The notes beneath the pieces are model-generated. The model saw only the letters and a program-made list of their open reading frames with translations. It ran no database searches and was not told where the DNA came from. From JABMOV01 sp964654545 (GTDB lineage Bacteria > Fidelibacterota > Marinisomatia > Marinisomatales > JABMOV01), in assembly GCA_964654545.1 (NCBI GenBank), contig CAZZIU010000001.1, positions 62,001 to 126,000 of the forward strand: DNA of 64,000 nt, read 5' to 3'. The translations under genes were made by a program, and so were the position numbers. Shown here one piece after another: positions 26,630-36,830 of this stretch (position 1 is its first letter; each line of letters opens with the position of its first letter).

Positions 26630-29524
26630 TTAAAAGTTAACTGTTAAACCGAGGGTAACCAACCGTGGTGATCTATAGTAATTCGGTCTATTTTCATACT
26701 CTTCCCACGTATGTATCCCTGGTTCACCATAATGACTTTTAAAAACATCCGTTTCCTGGGATGATCGATTTACAAACGTATATCCAGATCTCCCTGTATC
26801 ATCAAATACCAATTTTTCATTTTTTCTATCTAGCAGGTTATAAACTTTGGCAAATACGCCCACTGAAAATCCGCTTACGTTGAAATATTTGTTCAGCAAA
26901 AGATCAATTGTTTGTTGCCATGGTTTACGGCCACTATTTGGATCAGGATTTATACTTTGCAATTCAGAATATTTTGGATAGGTTGGTGAATATGGCCATC
27001 CGCTTGAAATTTTTGTAATTAAGCTGGCACTCCATTTGTTTGGCTCACTCAATGTGGTAGTAATATTAATAACATGGCTTTGATCCCATGTTAGGGGTAC
27101 AATATTTTTTTCTTCTTCTAATCCTGAGATAGTATTGAGGAAAAATGACCCGCTTTCTACTGCATTACCTTCCGTAATTTGGTATGTATAGTCAAAAAAT
27201 GCAGATAGTTTTGTTACGGCATCATAATTTTTTGTTACACTAAATGTGAATCCTTTTACTGCACCATAGTCCCGATTGAGGTATACATTGTAGGAACTTG
27301 GTCCTTTTTCATCCTTGTATTTAATGGTTTGCGTAGCAAGTAAATCGCGAATATCTTTATAAAAAATATTCGTTTCAATTGCCAATACACGTGTTAGCTG
27401 CTGCTGTAATCCAAATTCATAGGCGACCGTTTTTTCCGGGCGAACATTTGCATACCCAACTGTAGGACTACCTGAAACGCCAAATATCGGCTCCTGGAAA
27501 AGTAATCGCAATGTTGGCATTTGGTAAAAATGCCCATAGGAGAAATGAAATATCCCCTGGTCAGTAATGGGTAATGCAACCCCAATACGCGGAGAATATA
27601 CTTCTTTTGGTTTTGCTTTTTTACGTTCACCTGTTGGATCCAGAAGATCAGCAATGTAATTAGAATTGGGGTTAAAATAGTCGTATCGTAATCCAATATT
27701 CATTACGAAGTTTTGATATTCTAACTTGTCCTGTAAATAACTTGATACAAATGTTGCTTTTTTCTTGTACCGGCTATGGCTTGAAGAAGAATTCTCCGGT
27801 AGAATGGTTGGAACTTTATATTTTACACCATCAAATAAAATATTGATGTAACGCTCATCCAGATCATCTTCCCGATAACTGATACCCGTTTTCACCTCAT
27901 GGCGGCTCGTAATCTGGCTTGTAAAATCAAGCTTTCCGCCTTGAGAAGTGGATTGGCGATAACGCTGTGCCCGTTGGGTACCACCAAACACAAAAGTTGC
28001 AGAGCTGGGTACTCCAAAGATGCGCAAAGATTCCACGAAGTTATGATTATATAATTCATACTGTTCACGACCTGCTGTATCCGAAGTTGCTACGATATAA
28101 AAACCATCCCTATTATCGTCGGATGCACTATAAATATTGCTTTTGTCTTTGAGGTCAATGGGGTTCTTGTAATAAAGCATATAGTTTGTCGTACCATAAA
28201 AAACATTGGCTTCGTAATAACTTTTTGAACCAATAGCCTGATTTAGTTTTAAGGAATAATTATTATTTCTGGTTTCCTGCGTTGAAACACCATCTGGATT
28301 GTATTTGTATGTATGAACATAGTTACGATATTTGCTGTCACCATGAAGAAGCTGTCCTGACAGCTTAATTCGTGGAGTAAAACGGTACGTTAGCTTTAAT
28401 AGATAATTGTTTCCAACCGATGGATTCATGGCAACAACATCAATGTCTTTTTCTGAATACACATTAGTGGTATCAAAATAGTCCACCCAATTCCCAGCTT
28501 CATTTTGGTATAATTGTTGTGCAAACAAGTCTTCATTCCATCCACCCATTTGCCAAATCCAAAAACCATTTTGAGGAAACGTTGCGTAATCACCCGGTAA
28601 ATGTTCTCTTTTACCGTAGAAATACCCATCATTATCATAATGCTTGCCTGTCAAATTAAATGTGAATTTTCCACCGGAAGAAAGAAGTGGCACCGGACCA
28701 TTAAGCGATCCTTCATAAACCTGTCGTGCGAATAGGGAAATGTCATCAATATTTAAATATAAATCTTTATCGTTTGAATTATAATCACCGGAGTAAGTTG
28801 TGAAATTCCCGTGATAGTTTTTTCCTCCTTCACGAATTTGTAGATTAACAATACCACTCATCGCGTTTCCATATTCCGCGTTAAAAGCTCCACTGACAAC
28901 TTTCATTTCTTCGAGGGCTTGGTTGGATACGTTGATTGCCAAACTGTTTGTGAAAAACGGGTTTGTCACTGCAACACCATCAATGTAGTACCCTACTTCA
29001 TTATCCCTACCCCCACGGATATGTAATTTCCCATCGTGCCCCTCATTTACACCTGCTTGTGTCGTTAATACACCCAGAAAACTTTCTACAGGCATCACCT
29101 TTATTTCTTCAGCTGAGGTGGTTTTTTGTGACGCTGTCAAATCTTTTTGTACCATTGGTCTTTCAGCGGTAACGATTACTTCCTGCCCTTGCAATGCTTC
29201 TTCATTCATTGAAATATTTAACCAGGTCGTCTGGTCTATGCTTACTCTTACATTCTTCACAACAACACTTGAATACCCAATGTAGCTGGCTTTAATGGTA
29301 TATGTGCCAGCGGGAATATTTAATATTACATAATTCCCGTCTACATCTGATGCAGCGCCGACTGAAAGCTCCTCGACAATTATATTGACACCAATTAAGG
29401 CGTCATCTGTATCCTTTTCAGACACGTTTCCTACTATCTTTCCACCACCAGCAAATAGTAGTGAAAATGCGACGAGCGGTATGATGATGTTCTTAAACAA
29501 TCTGATTACTATGGAATTATTCAT
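26630..29524 (-). CDS. TonB-dependent outer-membrane receptor with carboxypeptidase-regulatory N-domain
   Basis: 964 residues. After a signal peptide (about 1-26) comes a CarboxypepD_reg-like domain (G-N-V-S-E-K-D-T-D-D-A-L-I-G-V-N), then the plug domain (I-R-G-G-R-D-N-E-V-G-Y-Y-I-D-G-V) and a long beta-barrel ending in aromatic F. Such receptors import large or scarce ligands using TonB energy; the substrate cannot be inferred. It is the first of a run (receptor, giant exported protein, PorV-like, propeller, amidase, anmK, NagB fusion) with short gaps or overlaps, which could be one long transcript. Confidence 0.92.
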   Translation of the reverse strand: MNNSIVIRLFKNIIIPLVAFSLLFAGGGKIVGNVSEKDTDDALIGVNIIVEELSVGAASDVDGNYVILNIPAGTYTIKASYIGYSSVVVKNVRVSIDQTTWLNISMNEEALQGQEVIVTAERPMVQKDLTASQKTTSAEEIKVMPVESFLGVLTTQAGVNEGHDGKLHIRGGRDNEVGYYIDGVAVTNPFFTNSLAINVSNQALEEMKVVSGAFNAEYGNAMSGIVNLQIREGGKNYHGNFTTYSGDYNSNDKDLYLNIDDISLFARQVYEGSLNGPVPLLSSGGKFTFNLTGKHYDNDGYFYGKREHLPGDYATFPQNGFWIWQMGGWNEDLFAQQLYQNEAGNWVDYFDTTNVYSEKDIDVVAMNPSVGNNYLLKLTYRFTPRIKLSGQLLHGDSKYRNYVHTYKYNPDGVSTQETRNNNYSLKLNQAIGSKSYYEANVFYGTTNYMLYYKNPIDLKDKSNIYSASDDNRDGFYIVATSDTAGREQYELYNHNFVESLRIFGVPSSATFVFGGTQRAQRYRQSTSQGGKLDFTSQITSRHEVKTGISYREDDLDERYINILFDGVKYKVPTILPENSSSSHSRYKKKATFVSSYLQDKLEYQNFVMNIGLRYDYFNPNSNYIADLLDPTGERKKAKPKEVYSPRIGVALPITDQGIFHFSYGHFYQMPTLRLLFQEPIFGVSGSPTVGYANVRPEKTVAYEFGLQQQLTRVLAIETNIFYKDIRDLLATQTIKYKDEKGPSSYNVYLNRDYGAVKGFTFSVTKNYDAVTKLSAFFDYTYQITEGNAVESGSFFLNTISGLEEEKNIVPLTWDQSHVINITTTLSEPNKWSASLITKISSGWPYSPTYPKYSELQSINPDPNSGRKPWQQTIDLLLNKYFNVSGFSVGVFAKVYNLLDRKNEKLVFDDTGRSGYTFVNRSSQETDVFKSHYGEPGIHTWEEYENRPNYYRSPRLVTLGLTVNF

Positions 29525-29600
29525 GTCTATTGTCCATGCATTGAAAGCAGTTAATTACGGTGTTTAGGTGCTTACTAAGTAATATATGCTATTATTAATA

Positions 29601-29631
29601 CAGGCACTGCCAGAAATTCTGGCAGCACCTG
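29601..29631 (-). terminator. Stable hairpin after the VCBS-repeat gene, terminator-like without a U-tract
   Basis: A 13-base-pair stem (CAGGTGCTGCCAG on the minus strand against its complement with two G-U pairs) closes a five-base loop, 15 bases after the stop of the VCBS-repeat gene. It is not followed by a proper T-run (ATTAATAATAG), so it may be a weak terminator or a 3' stabilising structure that separates the abundant upstream message from the TonB receptor gene. Confidence 0.6.
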
Positions 29632-29645
29632 CATCAAATTAAATG

Positions 29646-32600
29646 TTATTTCAACAATAACATTTTCTGTGTTTTTCTAAAGTTACCCCATTCTAGTGAA
29701 TAGATGTAGGCTCCGCTGGCAACTTTAACATTATTTGAATTTAACCCATTCCACATAACACGATGCGTTCCAGCTTTCTGGTATTCATTATCAACAAGTG
29801 TTGTCACAAGTTGACCCATCATATTATAAACTTTGATTGAAATATTCTTATTGATCGGCAAAGCATATTCAATCGTTGTTGTTGGGTTGAATGGATTTGG
29901 ATAGTTTTGATTAAGTACATAATCGTTTGGTGTGATAAACCGAATCGGGTCAACGTCAGTACCTGTCGCTTCATTTTCGAGAACGATAAATGCCCAATCA
30001 CGTTCATTGAAAATAGCTGTACGAGTTGTATCCCATGATGAACCATTCCATGTATAGGTGTTGGTCACAAGGCTATCACCCATTCCCTGGAAGCTAACCA
30101 CAAGTTCATTGTTTCCATCGTTATCAAAATCAATGGGGTCACCATTGAAATTTGATTCGATTTTACTTGAGAACCAGGAATCACCAGGAACATCATATGA
30201 ACGAGTTGTAGTAACCACGCCACCTGAATCAACTACCGTGATATCAAAGAAACGGTCATTTTCACCAGCATAAATCACTCGTGAAGCATAACTAGACGGA
30301 CTCCTTGGATCTGTACCGATGAAGTCAGTACTGACGACAGCTGTACCATGACGATGTCCGGTAAAGATATTCATGTTACCATCACCTTCAACATCGAAAA
30401 CGGATGAATAGAAGTTTCCAACATTTTCAGCAATTTTAACAACATGGGTTCCATCAATCTCTAGTACATCATCACCTGATTCATAATCGACAACATAGAG
30501 GTCGCGTGTGTAGTAGTTTGTGAAATAGGCTTCATCATTTCCATCGCCATCAACATCACCAGCTGCTCCACCAAATAGGGAGACATGGTCATATGGATAA
30601 GTAGCCTGATAGTAGCGTGTTGGGCTACTGACATCAGCCATAGCATATGAATCGGGTCCTGTGGATGTGATGTTAAAGAAATTATAGTAATTCCAGGTAT
30701 GGTTAACTAATTCCATATTTCCATCACCATCCAAATCAGCAGGTAAGGAATGATAGGGAGAACCGCCACCATAATCACCACGATCGACGAAAAATTCACT
30801 TTGCCATGTTTCAAATCCATTACCACCGGCATTGTGTTCAATATCGCCTTCAACTGACATGATGAGCGTACCACGGTTAGAACCGCGACGAATGGAACTG
30901 ATAAGTTCTTCTTTTCCATCCCCATCAATATCATATATGGTTGTGCGTTCATGATCACCTCTGAAAGCGCTTCCATCGCCAGCACAGCATGTATCAATTT
31001 CGACCATATTTATTGATGAATATGTATCTCCGTAATTGTCGCTTCCAACAACTCCATCCCATTCAAAAATCCACCAGCCTTCTAAATTGGTTGTAGCTCT
31101 TGGGAAAACAATTTCCTGATTTCCATCGCCATCAAGATCACCAACACCAACCGTTCTTGGATTGGCCCAATAGTGGCTGGCTGTGTCAAATGGTGATGAC
31201 CAGACTTCTTCAAACACCATGTTAATGGCATCGTACTCAAAGACATGAACTTTATTACCCGTATAGTCTGTGGCAATTACTTCATGAGCACCATCCATAT
31301 CCATATCCATACCTGCAATCACAGATCGAGGTGTGCCGGAAATATCCTGGTAGAAGTTTGTATCTACTGCAGAATGATGATTAAATGCAGCAAGCATGCT
31401 CCAGCCTTCTGCATAATTACTGGCAGATGCAGGATCAAATTCTAACACAAAGATGGCAGGTTGACCTGCTTCTGTCGCATAAAGATTTGTTAGGAATATT
31501 TCTTTATTTCCATCACCGTCCATGTCGGCGGGTGCAACACTGGGTGGGTAGAACCTATCACCAAGATTATCACCCGATATATCGAAAATCTCAGTCCATT
31601 CATAGCTGGATGAGTCAGCAGGATCGCCGAAGATATATTCAATTCGTGATACGATTTCATCTGATCCCTGGCCAACAATGATATCTAGATTTCCATCATC
31701 ATCAACATCGCCCCATGCTGCGCCACGGCTACGAGAACCAAAGGCACCAACACGTACAAAATCATCAGCGACTAGCTCGGTTAATGAGCTGTCTACATTA
31801 TCCAAGAAATAAAGAACTCCATCGGTCATTGGGAATAATCCTTCCATTTTCCCATCTCCGTCGATGTCTTGGATCAGCAAATCATGGCTGTTGAATGAAC
31901 CGGGATCATTTACACCAACGAGTTGATCAAATTCCGTTACGAATGAGTAGGAATCGGCCGAATCAACTTCAAAAATGGCAAATGAAAACATATCCCAGGT
32001 ATTTACCCAGATTTCTTTCATGCCATCGCCATCAAAATCGACGACATCCACATCATAGATACCTCCACCACCGAGGTGATCCGTATCAATAAATTCCTGA
32101 GTGAATGATGCAAACTCATCTAAGGTACCAGCTTCAAGAGAATGAACGGTCATTTTTCTTGTTCCACGATCTACTGTAACAAGTTCAATATCACCATCAT
32201 TATCAACATCTTCCACAACAAATCCAGCTGGACGGAAGTTATCAGCGGATGTATAGCCGTACTGTAGTAAAACTGTTTGTGTCGATGGGAAAACACCTTG
32301 CGCGTCTTGTTCGAAAATGTATGTTCCCCAAGTATCATCATTGCTTCCTACCGCTGGTGGAACACCAAAATAAATTTCATACAAACCGTCTTCGTCTATA
32401 TCTCCATACGTTAAACCAGGAAGTGAATTACCTGGATCGGGTGTGGTGAAATGCCAGACATATTCGTAAGTATCATCTCCTGTATTTTCATACAAATAAA
32501 CTTCTACATCGCCTGGGTCCGGTCCACCGGGGGCCAGTGTTTCATCCATGGTAAATAAAATTTCACGATGTCCATCTCGGTCAAAATCCATGCCAGCTAA

Positions 32601-32765
32601 TACACTGCGTGCGCCGTATCCATCATGATCTTCTATATCAGGATTCCCTGTGGGGTCCAATGTCCATGATACAGAAAAACCGTCGGCAGCTGTATATTGC
32701 GCCATAAGGCCTGAACCGAGAACAAAAATTGCTGTCAAAGCTATAACAGTTAACGTTTTTCTCAT
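29646..32765 (-). CDS. Secreted FG-GAP/VCBS-repeat protein with T9SS sorting domain
   Basis: About 1039 residues. A signal peptide (1-22) is followed by at least ten calcium-binding FG-GAP/VCBS units of the type D-x-D-x-D-G-x-x-E-I (D-F-D-R-D-G-H-R-E-I, D-I-D-G-D-G-K-M-E-G, D-M-D-G-D-G-N-K-E-I and so on), which fold as integrin-like propellers. The C-terminus is a type IX sorting domain (NYPNPFNPTTTIEY through the terminal Lys). The start is the ATG at 32765, fixed by AAGGAG five bases upstream; the frame extends further but without support. Function is presumably surface binding or adhesion. It is transcribed alone, divergently from the GHL10 gene. Confidence 0.88.
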   Translation of the reverse strand: MRKTLTVIALTAIFVLGSGLMAQYTAADGFSVSWTLDPTGNPDIEDHDGYGARSVLAGMDFDRDGHREILFTMDETLAPGGPDPGDVEVYLYENTGDDTYEYVWHFTTPDPGNSLPGLTYGDIDEDGLYEIYFGVPPAVGSNDDTWGTYIFEQDAQGVFPSTQTVLLQYGYTSADNFRPAGFVVEDVDNDGDIELVTVDRGTRKMTVHSLEAGTLDEFASFTQEFIDTDHLGGGGIYDVDVVDFDGDGMKEIWVNTWDMFSFAIFEVDSADSYSFVTEFDQLVGVNDPGSFNSHDLLIQDIDGDGKMEGLFPMTDGVLYFLDNVDSSLTELVADDFVRVGAFGSRSRGAAWGDVDDDGNLDIIVGQGSDEIVSRIEYIFGDPADSSSYEWTEIFDISGDNLGDRFYPPSVAPADMDGDGNKEIFLTNLYATEAGQPAIFVLEFDPASASNYAEGWSMLAAFNHHSAVDTNFYQDISGTPRSVIAGMDMDMDGAHEVIATDYTGNKVHVFEYDAINMVFEEVWSSPFDTASHYWANPRTVGVGDLDGDGNQEIVFPRATTNLEGWWIFEWDGVVGSDNYGDTYSSINMVEIDTCCAGDGSAFRGDHERTTIYDIDGDGKEELISSIRRGSNRGTLIMSVEGDIEHNAGGNGFETWQSEFFVDRGDYGGGSPYHSLPADLDGDGNMELVNHTWNYYNFFNITSTGPDSYAMADVSSPTRYYQATYPYDHVSLFGGAAGDVDGDGNDEAYFTNYYTRDLYVVDYESGDDVLEIDGTHVVKIAENVGNFYSSVFDVEGDGNMNIFTGHRHGTAVVSTDFIGTDPRSPSSYASRVIYAGENDRFFDITVVDSGGVVTTTRSYDVPGDSWFSSKIESNFNGDPIDFDNDGNNELVVSFQGMGDSLVTNTYTWNGSSWDTTRTAIFNERDWAFIVLENEATGTDVDPIRFITPNDYVLNQNYPNPFNPTTTIEYALPINKNISIKVYNMMGQLVTTLVDNEYQKAGTHRVMWNGLNSNNVKVASGAYIYSLEWGNFRKTQKMLLLK

Positions 32766-32770
32766 TTGAT

Positions 32771-32776
32771 CTCCTT
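32771..32776 (-). promoter_or_regulatory. Strong ribosome-binding site deciding the VCBS gene start
   Basis: AAGGAG on the minus strand, five bases before the ATG at 32765. It favours this start, directly before a signal peptide, over the in-frame ATG at 32798 that would add 11 hydrophilic residues. Confidence 0.85.
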
Positions 32777-32893
32777 CATTGTTTCTGTTTGTATTCAAGT
32801 TACTTCGTGAAAAGTAGATTATATTAGCACATTCAGTTACTTAACGCAATATCCTTTTTACGCATATTATATTAATTTGCTGGTCGTCTTCGG

Positions 32894-34786
32894 ATGATTA
32901 TTACAATAATTTCTCCCATGCTTAGTAATTCTATGTCCACATCAACATACCTCCAGGCAAGCGTCTTGCTTTGCTTATTTATCACTAGCAATGGTATGAA
33001 TTTATCAGCACAACCAAGCAATGAGGAATTTCGAGCAACCTGGGTTATCACCTGGGACCATATCAATCCAAATGCTTCCAAGATAGAAAATATGCGAACC
33101 ATACAGAACATCCTTGATGATCATGTCGCTGCAAATATGAATGCGGTAATATTTCAGGTTCGCCAGAGTGGAACAGCTTATTACAATTCATCCTATGAAC
33201 CGTGGGGTTATTATGCCGGGTATTCTGATCCGGGGTATGACCCGCTGGAATTTGCCATTGAAGAAGCCCATAAACGTGGTCTTGAGCTGCATGCCTGGTT
33301 TAATGTTTTCCAAACATCGAGCACCTATCCCGGTACACCTGCTGCCAACCATCCGGAATGGATATGCAGGGATCAGGACGGTAATATCATGAATTCATAC
33401 CGCTCAGTCTCACCTGGATTAAAGGCGGTTCGTGATTATACTATTGATGTGGCTATGGAAATTGTCAATAATTATGATATTGATGGCTTACATCTGGACT
33501 ATATTCGTTGGAATGAGCATAGTGCACCGGCTCCAATTCCTGCACCTTCCATAGAAGAGGAATTGAAGCGAATGGACGGCGTAATCTCGCAACGCGAAAT
33601 TGATGCATTAGCATCCCGAAGTGGACGTTATCTATATGATTATCTGCACCCCTATTCTGCTGGGGTACCGGCCGGCAATATCTCCTGGGAAAACTGGTGG
33701 CGAAATAGTGTTACTGAGTTTGTGCGGTCTCTTCATGACTCTATTCAAGCTGTAAAACCATATGTACGTCTGTCCGCTGCTGTTCTGGGGAAATACAATT
33801 GGAGCTCCTGGCAGGGATACGGTGCCGTCTACCAGGATGCTGCCCTCTGGTTTAATCGAGGGTATGTCGATCAATTAATGCCCATGAGTTATCACTGGAC
33901 AACCGCCAGCGGATTTTCAGGAATGCTGTACCAGGATTGTCCTGATTGCTGGTCTTTATATATTCAAGAAGGTATCGATAATGGAAATCTGTTTTCTGTT
34001 GGGCCTGGGTCCTATATCCTTGAAGAGAATGGAGTTTGGGGTAATCACCCCTCCATCGTAAATGCTTGTCGACAATATCCCTGGGTGGATGGGTTTCAGT
34101 TTTTCGCGTATAGTCAATGGCAAGACCGATTATATTGGACCACGGCTTCACATTCCTTTTTTTCACAGAATACAAAAATTAGAGCTCAGGAACGACAATC
34201 AGAAACACCCTCCCAACCGGAAATACATATTTCATACAATGATTCAACAAAAGTCACCCTGACCATTTCGCCTGATCCAAATTATCCATGGATAATACTT
34301 TATGGTGGATTGAACGAAGAAGTCACTACTCGTTCTCAAATAAAAGAAATCTATTTTAGTACTTCTCCGGTTGAATTCACTGAATCTATAACATATCTAA
34401 ATGATGATGACATTATTCAGTATGCGGCCACAATTGCCAACCGCTTTTGGCAGGAATCACCATTATCAAATAAAATAAATATTGGGAAATATTCTATACC
34501 AAGCTCCATCACAGTTTCCTCTCCATTTCCCAATCCGACCGATGGAGAAAAATACAGTTCCATTACGTATAGTTATCCCGATTACCACCATGTATCTCTA
34601 AAAATATATAATCTTTTGGGTGAGCAGATATTTGACTGGGAAGATAAATCCGCTACACCTGGTGAACGGGTAATTTCATGGAATGGCAAAACAAATAATG
34701 GAAATCGTGCGGCGACTGGGATATACTTTACGGTACTACAACTCGATGATCAAATTTTTAAAAATAAAATTATTTATCTTTATTAA
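32894..34786 (+). CDS. GHL10/DUF187-family glycoside hydrolase-like exported protein with T9SS-like C-terminus
   Basis: About 630 residues. After an export signal the protein has the GHL10 (YddW-like) TIM-barrel pattern: E-F-R-A-T-W-V-I-T-W-D, N-A-V-I-F-Q-V-R, G-L-E-L-H-A-W-F-N-V-F and D-G-L-H-L-D-Y-I-R-W, the last carrying the presumed catalytic Asp. The C-terminus (P-F-P-N-P-T-D-G-E, then N-L-L-G-E-Q-I-F and a final Tyr) is a type IX sorting-like domain. GHL10 enzymes are reported to cut denuded glycan strands or other polysaccharides, so a role in peptidoglycan or glycan turnover is plausible. The start is uncertain: ATGs at 32894, 32918 and 32933 are possible. Confidence 0.82.
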   Translation: MIITIISPMLSNSMSTSTYLQASVLLCLFITSNGMNLSAQPSNEEFRATWVITWDHINPNASKIENMRTIQNILDDHVAANMNAVIFQVRQSGTAYYNSSYEPWGYYAGYSDPGYDPLEFAIEEAHKRGLELHAWFNVFQTSSTYPGTPAANHPEWICRDQDGNIMNSYRSVSPGLKAVRDYTIDVAMEIVNNYDIDGLHLDYIRWNEHSAPAPIPAPSIEEELKRMDGVISQREIDALASRSGRYLYDYLHPYSAGVPAGNISWENWWRNSVTEFVRSLHDSIQAVKPYVRLSAAVLGKYNWSSWQGYGAVYQDAALWFNRGYVDQLMPMSYHWTTASGFSGMLYQDCPDCWSLYIQEGIDNGNLFSVGPGSYILEENGVWGNHPSIVNACRQYPWVDGFQFFAYSQWQDRLYWTTASHSFFSQNTKIRAQERQSETPSQPEIHISYNDSTKVTLTISPDPNYPWIILYGGLNEEVTTRSQIKEIYFSTSPVEFTESITYLNDDDIIQYAATIANRFWQESPLSNKINIGKYSIPSSITVSSPFPNPTDGEKYSSITYSYPDYHHVSLKIYNLLGEQIFDWEDKSATPGERVISWNGKTNNGNRAATGIYFTVLQLDDQIFKNKIIYLY

Positions 34787-35628
34787 TCCGTTTCCACAAA
34801 CCGATAGATCATAATTCCATCAAATAGTGGGCCGCTTTCCCTGAAATAATATTTCAAAAATGGCAGTCTAACCGTTTCACCATATTCAGAGGATGCATGA
34901 ATAATGTCCGCATTGTTAATAATCATGCCCTCGTGGGCAATCAGAATTCCTTTTTTCCAATAACTCCTTTTGACGAAAGCCACTCCACAGATGTCCGGAA
35001 TTTTTGTTAGTAGATCGCTATTTATTTCCGAATTTGGAATAAAATGTGTTACCAGTTCACTTTCCCAATCCAGCGCAAGAAATTCTGTAGAATCTGATTG
35101 CTGATTCAGAATAATGTCAACTTCTGTTAGGTTTTGTGAGGGAAGGAGTTCTTTGGTTATATCCACAGTATAGGGGTTGTTTGTAATTCTATCTGATGTA
35201 TAATGCCAACGATATTTATAGTCCGGAGCTTTTTGACCTTGATCGTTTGACTTATAATGAATATCTATCATCTTCGCCCGCGCTTCATTCCAACTATTAC
35301 TTTCCACACAGGCCAGTGATGTGAGAACGTGTCCGGTGCAATCGGAAACATCAAGGCGAATGAGTGGGTCCGTATCCGGTTCTTTCTCCTCTCCCAGCTT
35401 AAAGATAGAATAAGGTGTACCTATGCGCCAGATGGCAAATGCTTTTAAACGATCATAAAATTCAGGAAATCTTGAATGAAATTGCGGTAATATGGCGGAT
35501 ACCTCTTGCTCCGATAACAGATAGGGTTTTGGAAGAGATCCAATCCATTCAAGATCAGCCTTTGATTGACTAAATAGAGAGCAGATAATTAGCAGTAATA
35601 GACTTAATCGTCCCATTGTTTTATCCAT
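34783..35628 (-). CDS. DUF1460 (NlpC/P60-like) N-acetylmuramoyl-L-alanine amidase-like protein
   Basis: 281 residues from the ATG at 35628 (35616 is also possible), with a signal peptide (LSLLLLIICSLFSQSKA). Conserved DUF1460 features: the presumed nucleophile Cys in L-D-V-S-D-C-T-G-H-V-L, an aromatic-rich YRWHY segment, and a late HASSEYG-like active-site region. Crystal studies of relatives show an amidase specific for N-acetylmuramoyl-L-Ala; activity here is inferred. It overlaps the beta-lactamase-fold gene upstream by about 25 bases and is convergent with the GHL10 gene by 4 bases at its stop. Confidence 0.8.
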   Translation of the reverse strand: MDKTMGRLSLLLLIICSLFSQSKADLEWIGSLPKPYLLSEQEVSAILPQFHSRFPEFYDRLKAFAIWRIGTPYSIFKLGEEKEPDTDPLIRLDVSDCTGHVLTSLACVESNSWNEARAKMIDIHYKSNDQGQKAPDYKYRWHYTSDRITNNPYTVDITKELLPSQNLTEVDIILNQQSDSTEFLALDWESELVTHFIPNSEINSDLLTKIPDICGVAFVKRSYWKKGILIAHEGMIINNADIIHASSEYGETVRLPFLKYYFRESGPLFDGIMIYRFVETD

Positions 35629-36830
35629 TCTAATTTTGGATTTTGATTTTTGTATCCTAACGCTGCATAAACAGTTGAATGTATTCTTTGTCGCCACTGG
35701 AAATATTTAGGATACTTCCATGATCGATTGGGATGGACTGCATTGGTTAATAAAATAACTATTATTTTGTTTTCCGGATCAATCCATAAAGATGTACCGG
35801 TAAATCCCGTATGACCAAATGCCTGGTCGTTGATATACACTCCGCCAGATGCCCGCCCGGATGGACTATCCCAACCCAAACATCGAGAATTGTCAGGTAC
35901 CACATTGGCACGAGATGTAAACAATGCTATGGTCTCCGGATTAAAGATTCTTGTCCCCTCAAATTGTCCCTTTTGCAACATCATGGTACTGAATACAAAC
36001 AAGTCATCCACGGTTGAAAACAAACCGGCATGCCCTGTCACTCCTCCCATGGAATGGGAATTTTCATCGTGAACATAACCATGAACAGTTTCGCCCGTAA
36101 TGGTGTTGATTTCAGTAGGTACAATTCTATCCAGGTATTGCTTACCAGGTGTATAGAAAGTACTATGCATGCCAAGTGGATCGAAAAATTCATCCTTCAC
36201 ATAGGCATCCAATGGTTTTCCAACAATCGCTTCGATCATCTTCCCTAAAGAGATTAAACCCACATCGGAATAAACACAGGTATCGCCTGGGGTAAATTCT
36301 AATTCTGTCCGTAGCACACTATCGATCCTGGTTTCTGCATTACCCCCCATTGCAAAATATTGTTTAAACGGCGGTAATCCGCCTGTATGGGTCAACAATT
36401 GTCGTATGGTAACCATATCTTTACCCTTTCCTCTGAATGCGGGTAAATACGTTGCTACAGGATCATCCAATTTAATGTAGCCCTTTTCATACAATTTCAT
36501 TACAGCGGAAGTTGTTGCAATTACTTTTGTCACCGAAGCCAGATCGAATATGTCATTCACCTGAGTGGGGTGCAATTTACTGTAGGTGTGGAATCCCACA
36601 GCCTGCCGATATATAATATGACCATCTACTGAAGCCAATATAACTGCTCCGGGCCAGGCAGAATCTTTAACAGCATCCGTTAATCTTCCCGTGAGGATTG
36701 CATGAATTTTTCCCCTGTTAAGATTGGGATTGGGTTCGGTTCCCTGTGCCTGGCAGATTGTCAACCATAGGAACAGCGAAATTATGATAATTGGGTTTTT
36801 TGGCTTTTCCATGGTCATTAGATTATTCAT
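35604..36830 (-). CDS. Serine beta-lactamase-fold hydrolase, exported
   Basis: 408 residues with a signal peptide (about 12-29). The class C/EstB-type motifs are S-x-x-K in LASVTKVIA, Y-S-D in CVYSDVGLISL, and H-T-G in GHTGFTGTS. In FCB bacteria this family is found near amino-sugar and muropeptide genes, and some members are esterases or D-Ala-D-Ala peptidases; the substrate cannot be fixed here. The start is the ATG at 36830, which overlaps the stop of the esterase gene (ATGA); two ATGs a few codons further in are alternatives. Confidence 0.85.
   Translation of the reverse strand: MNNLMTMEKPKNPIIIISLFLWLTICQAQGTEPNPNLNRGKIHAILTGRLTDAVKDSAWPGAVILASVDGHIIYRQAVGFHTYSKLHPTQVNDIFDLASVTKVIATTSAVMKLYEKGYIKLDDPVATYLPAFRGKGKDMVTIRQLLTHTGGLPPFKQYFAMGGNAETRIDSVLRTELEFTPGDTCVYSDVGLISLGKMIEAIVGKPLDAYVKDEFFDPLGMHSTFYTPGKQYLDRIVPTEINTITGETVHGYVHDENSHSMGGVTGHAGLFSTVDDLFVFSTMMLQKGQFEGTRIFNPETIALFTSRANVVPDNSRCLGWDSPSGRASGGVYINDQAFGHTGFTGTSLWIDPENKIIVILLTNAVHPNRSWKYPKYFQWRQRIHSTVYAALGYKNQNPKLEWIKQWDD

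Noticed and set aside
29646..32765. Tandem DNA repeats suggested by the recurring D-x-D-x-D-G units
   Set aside because: The repetition is at protein level (VCBS units) with diverged codons; I see no exact DNA repeats or CRISPR-like spacing.
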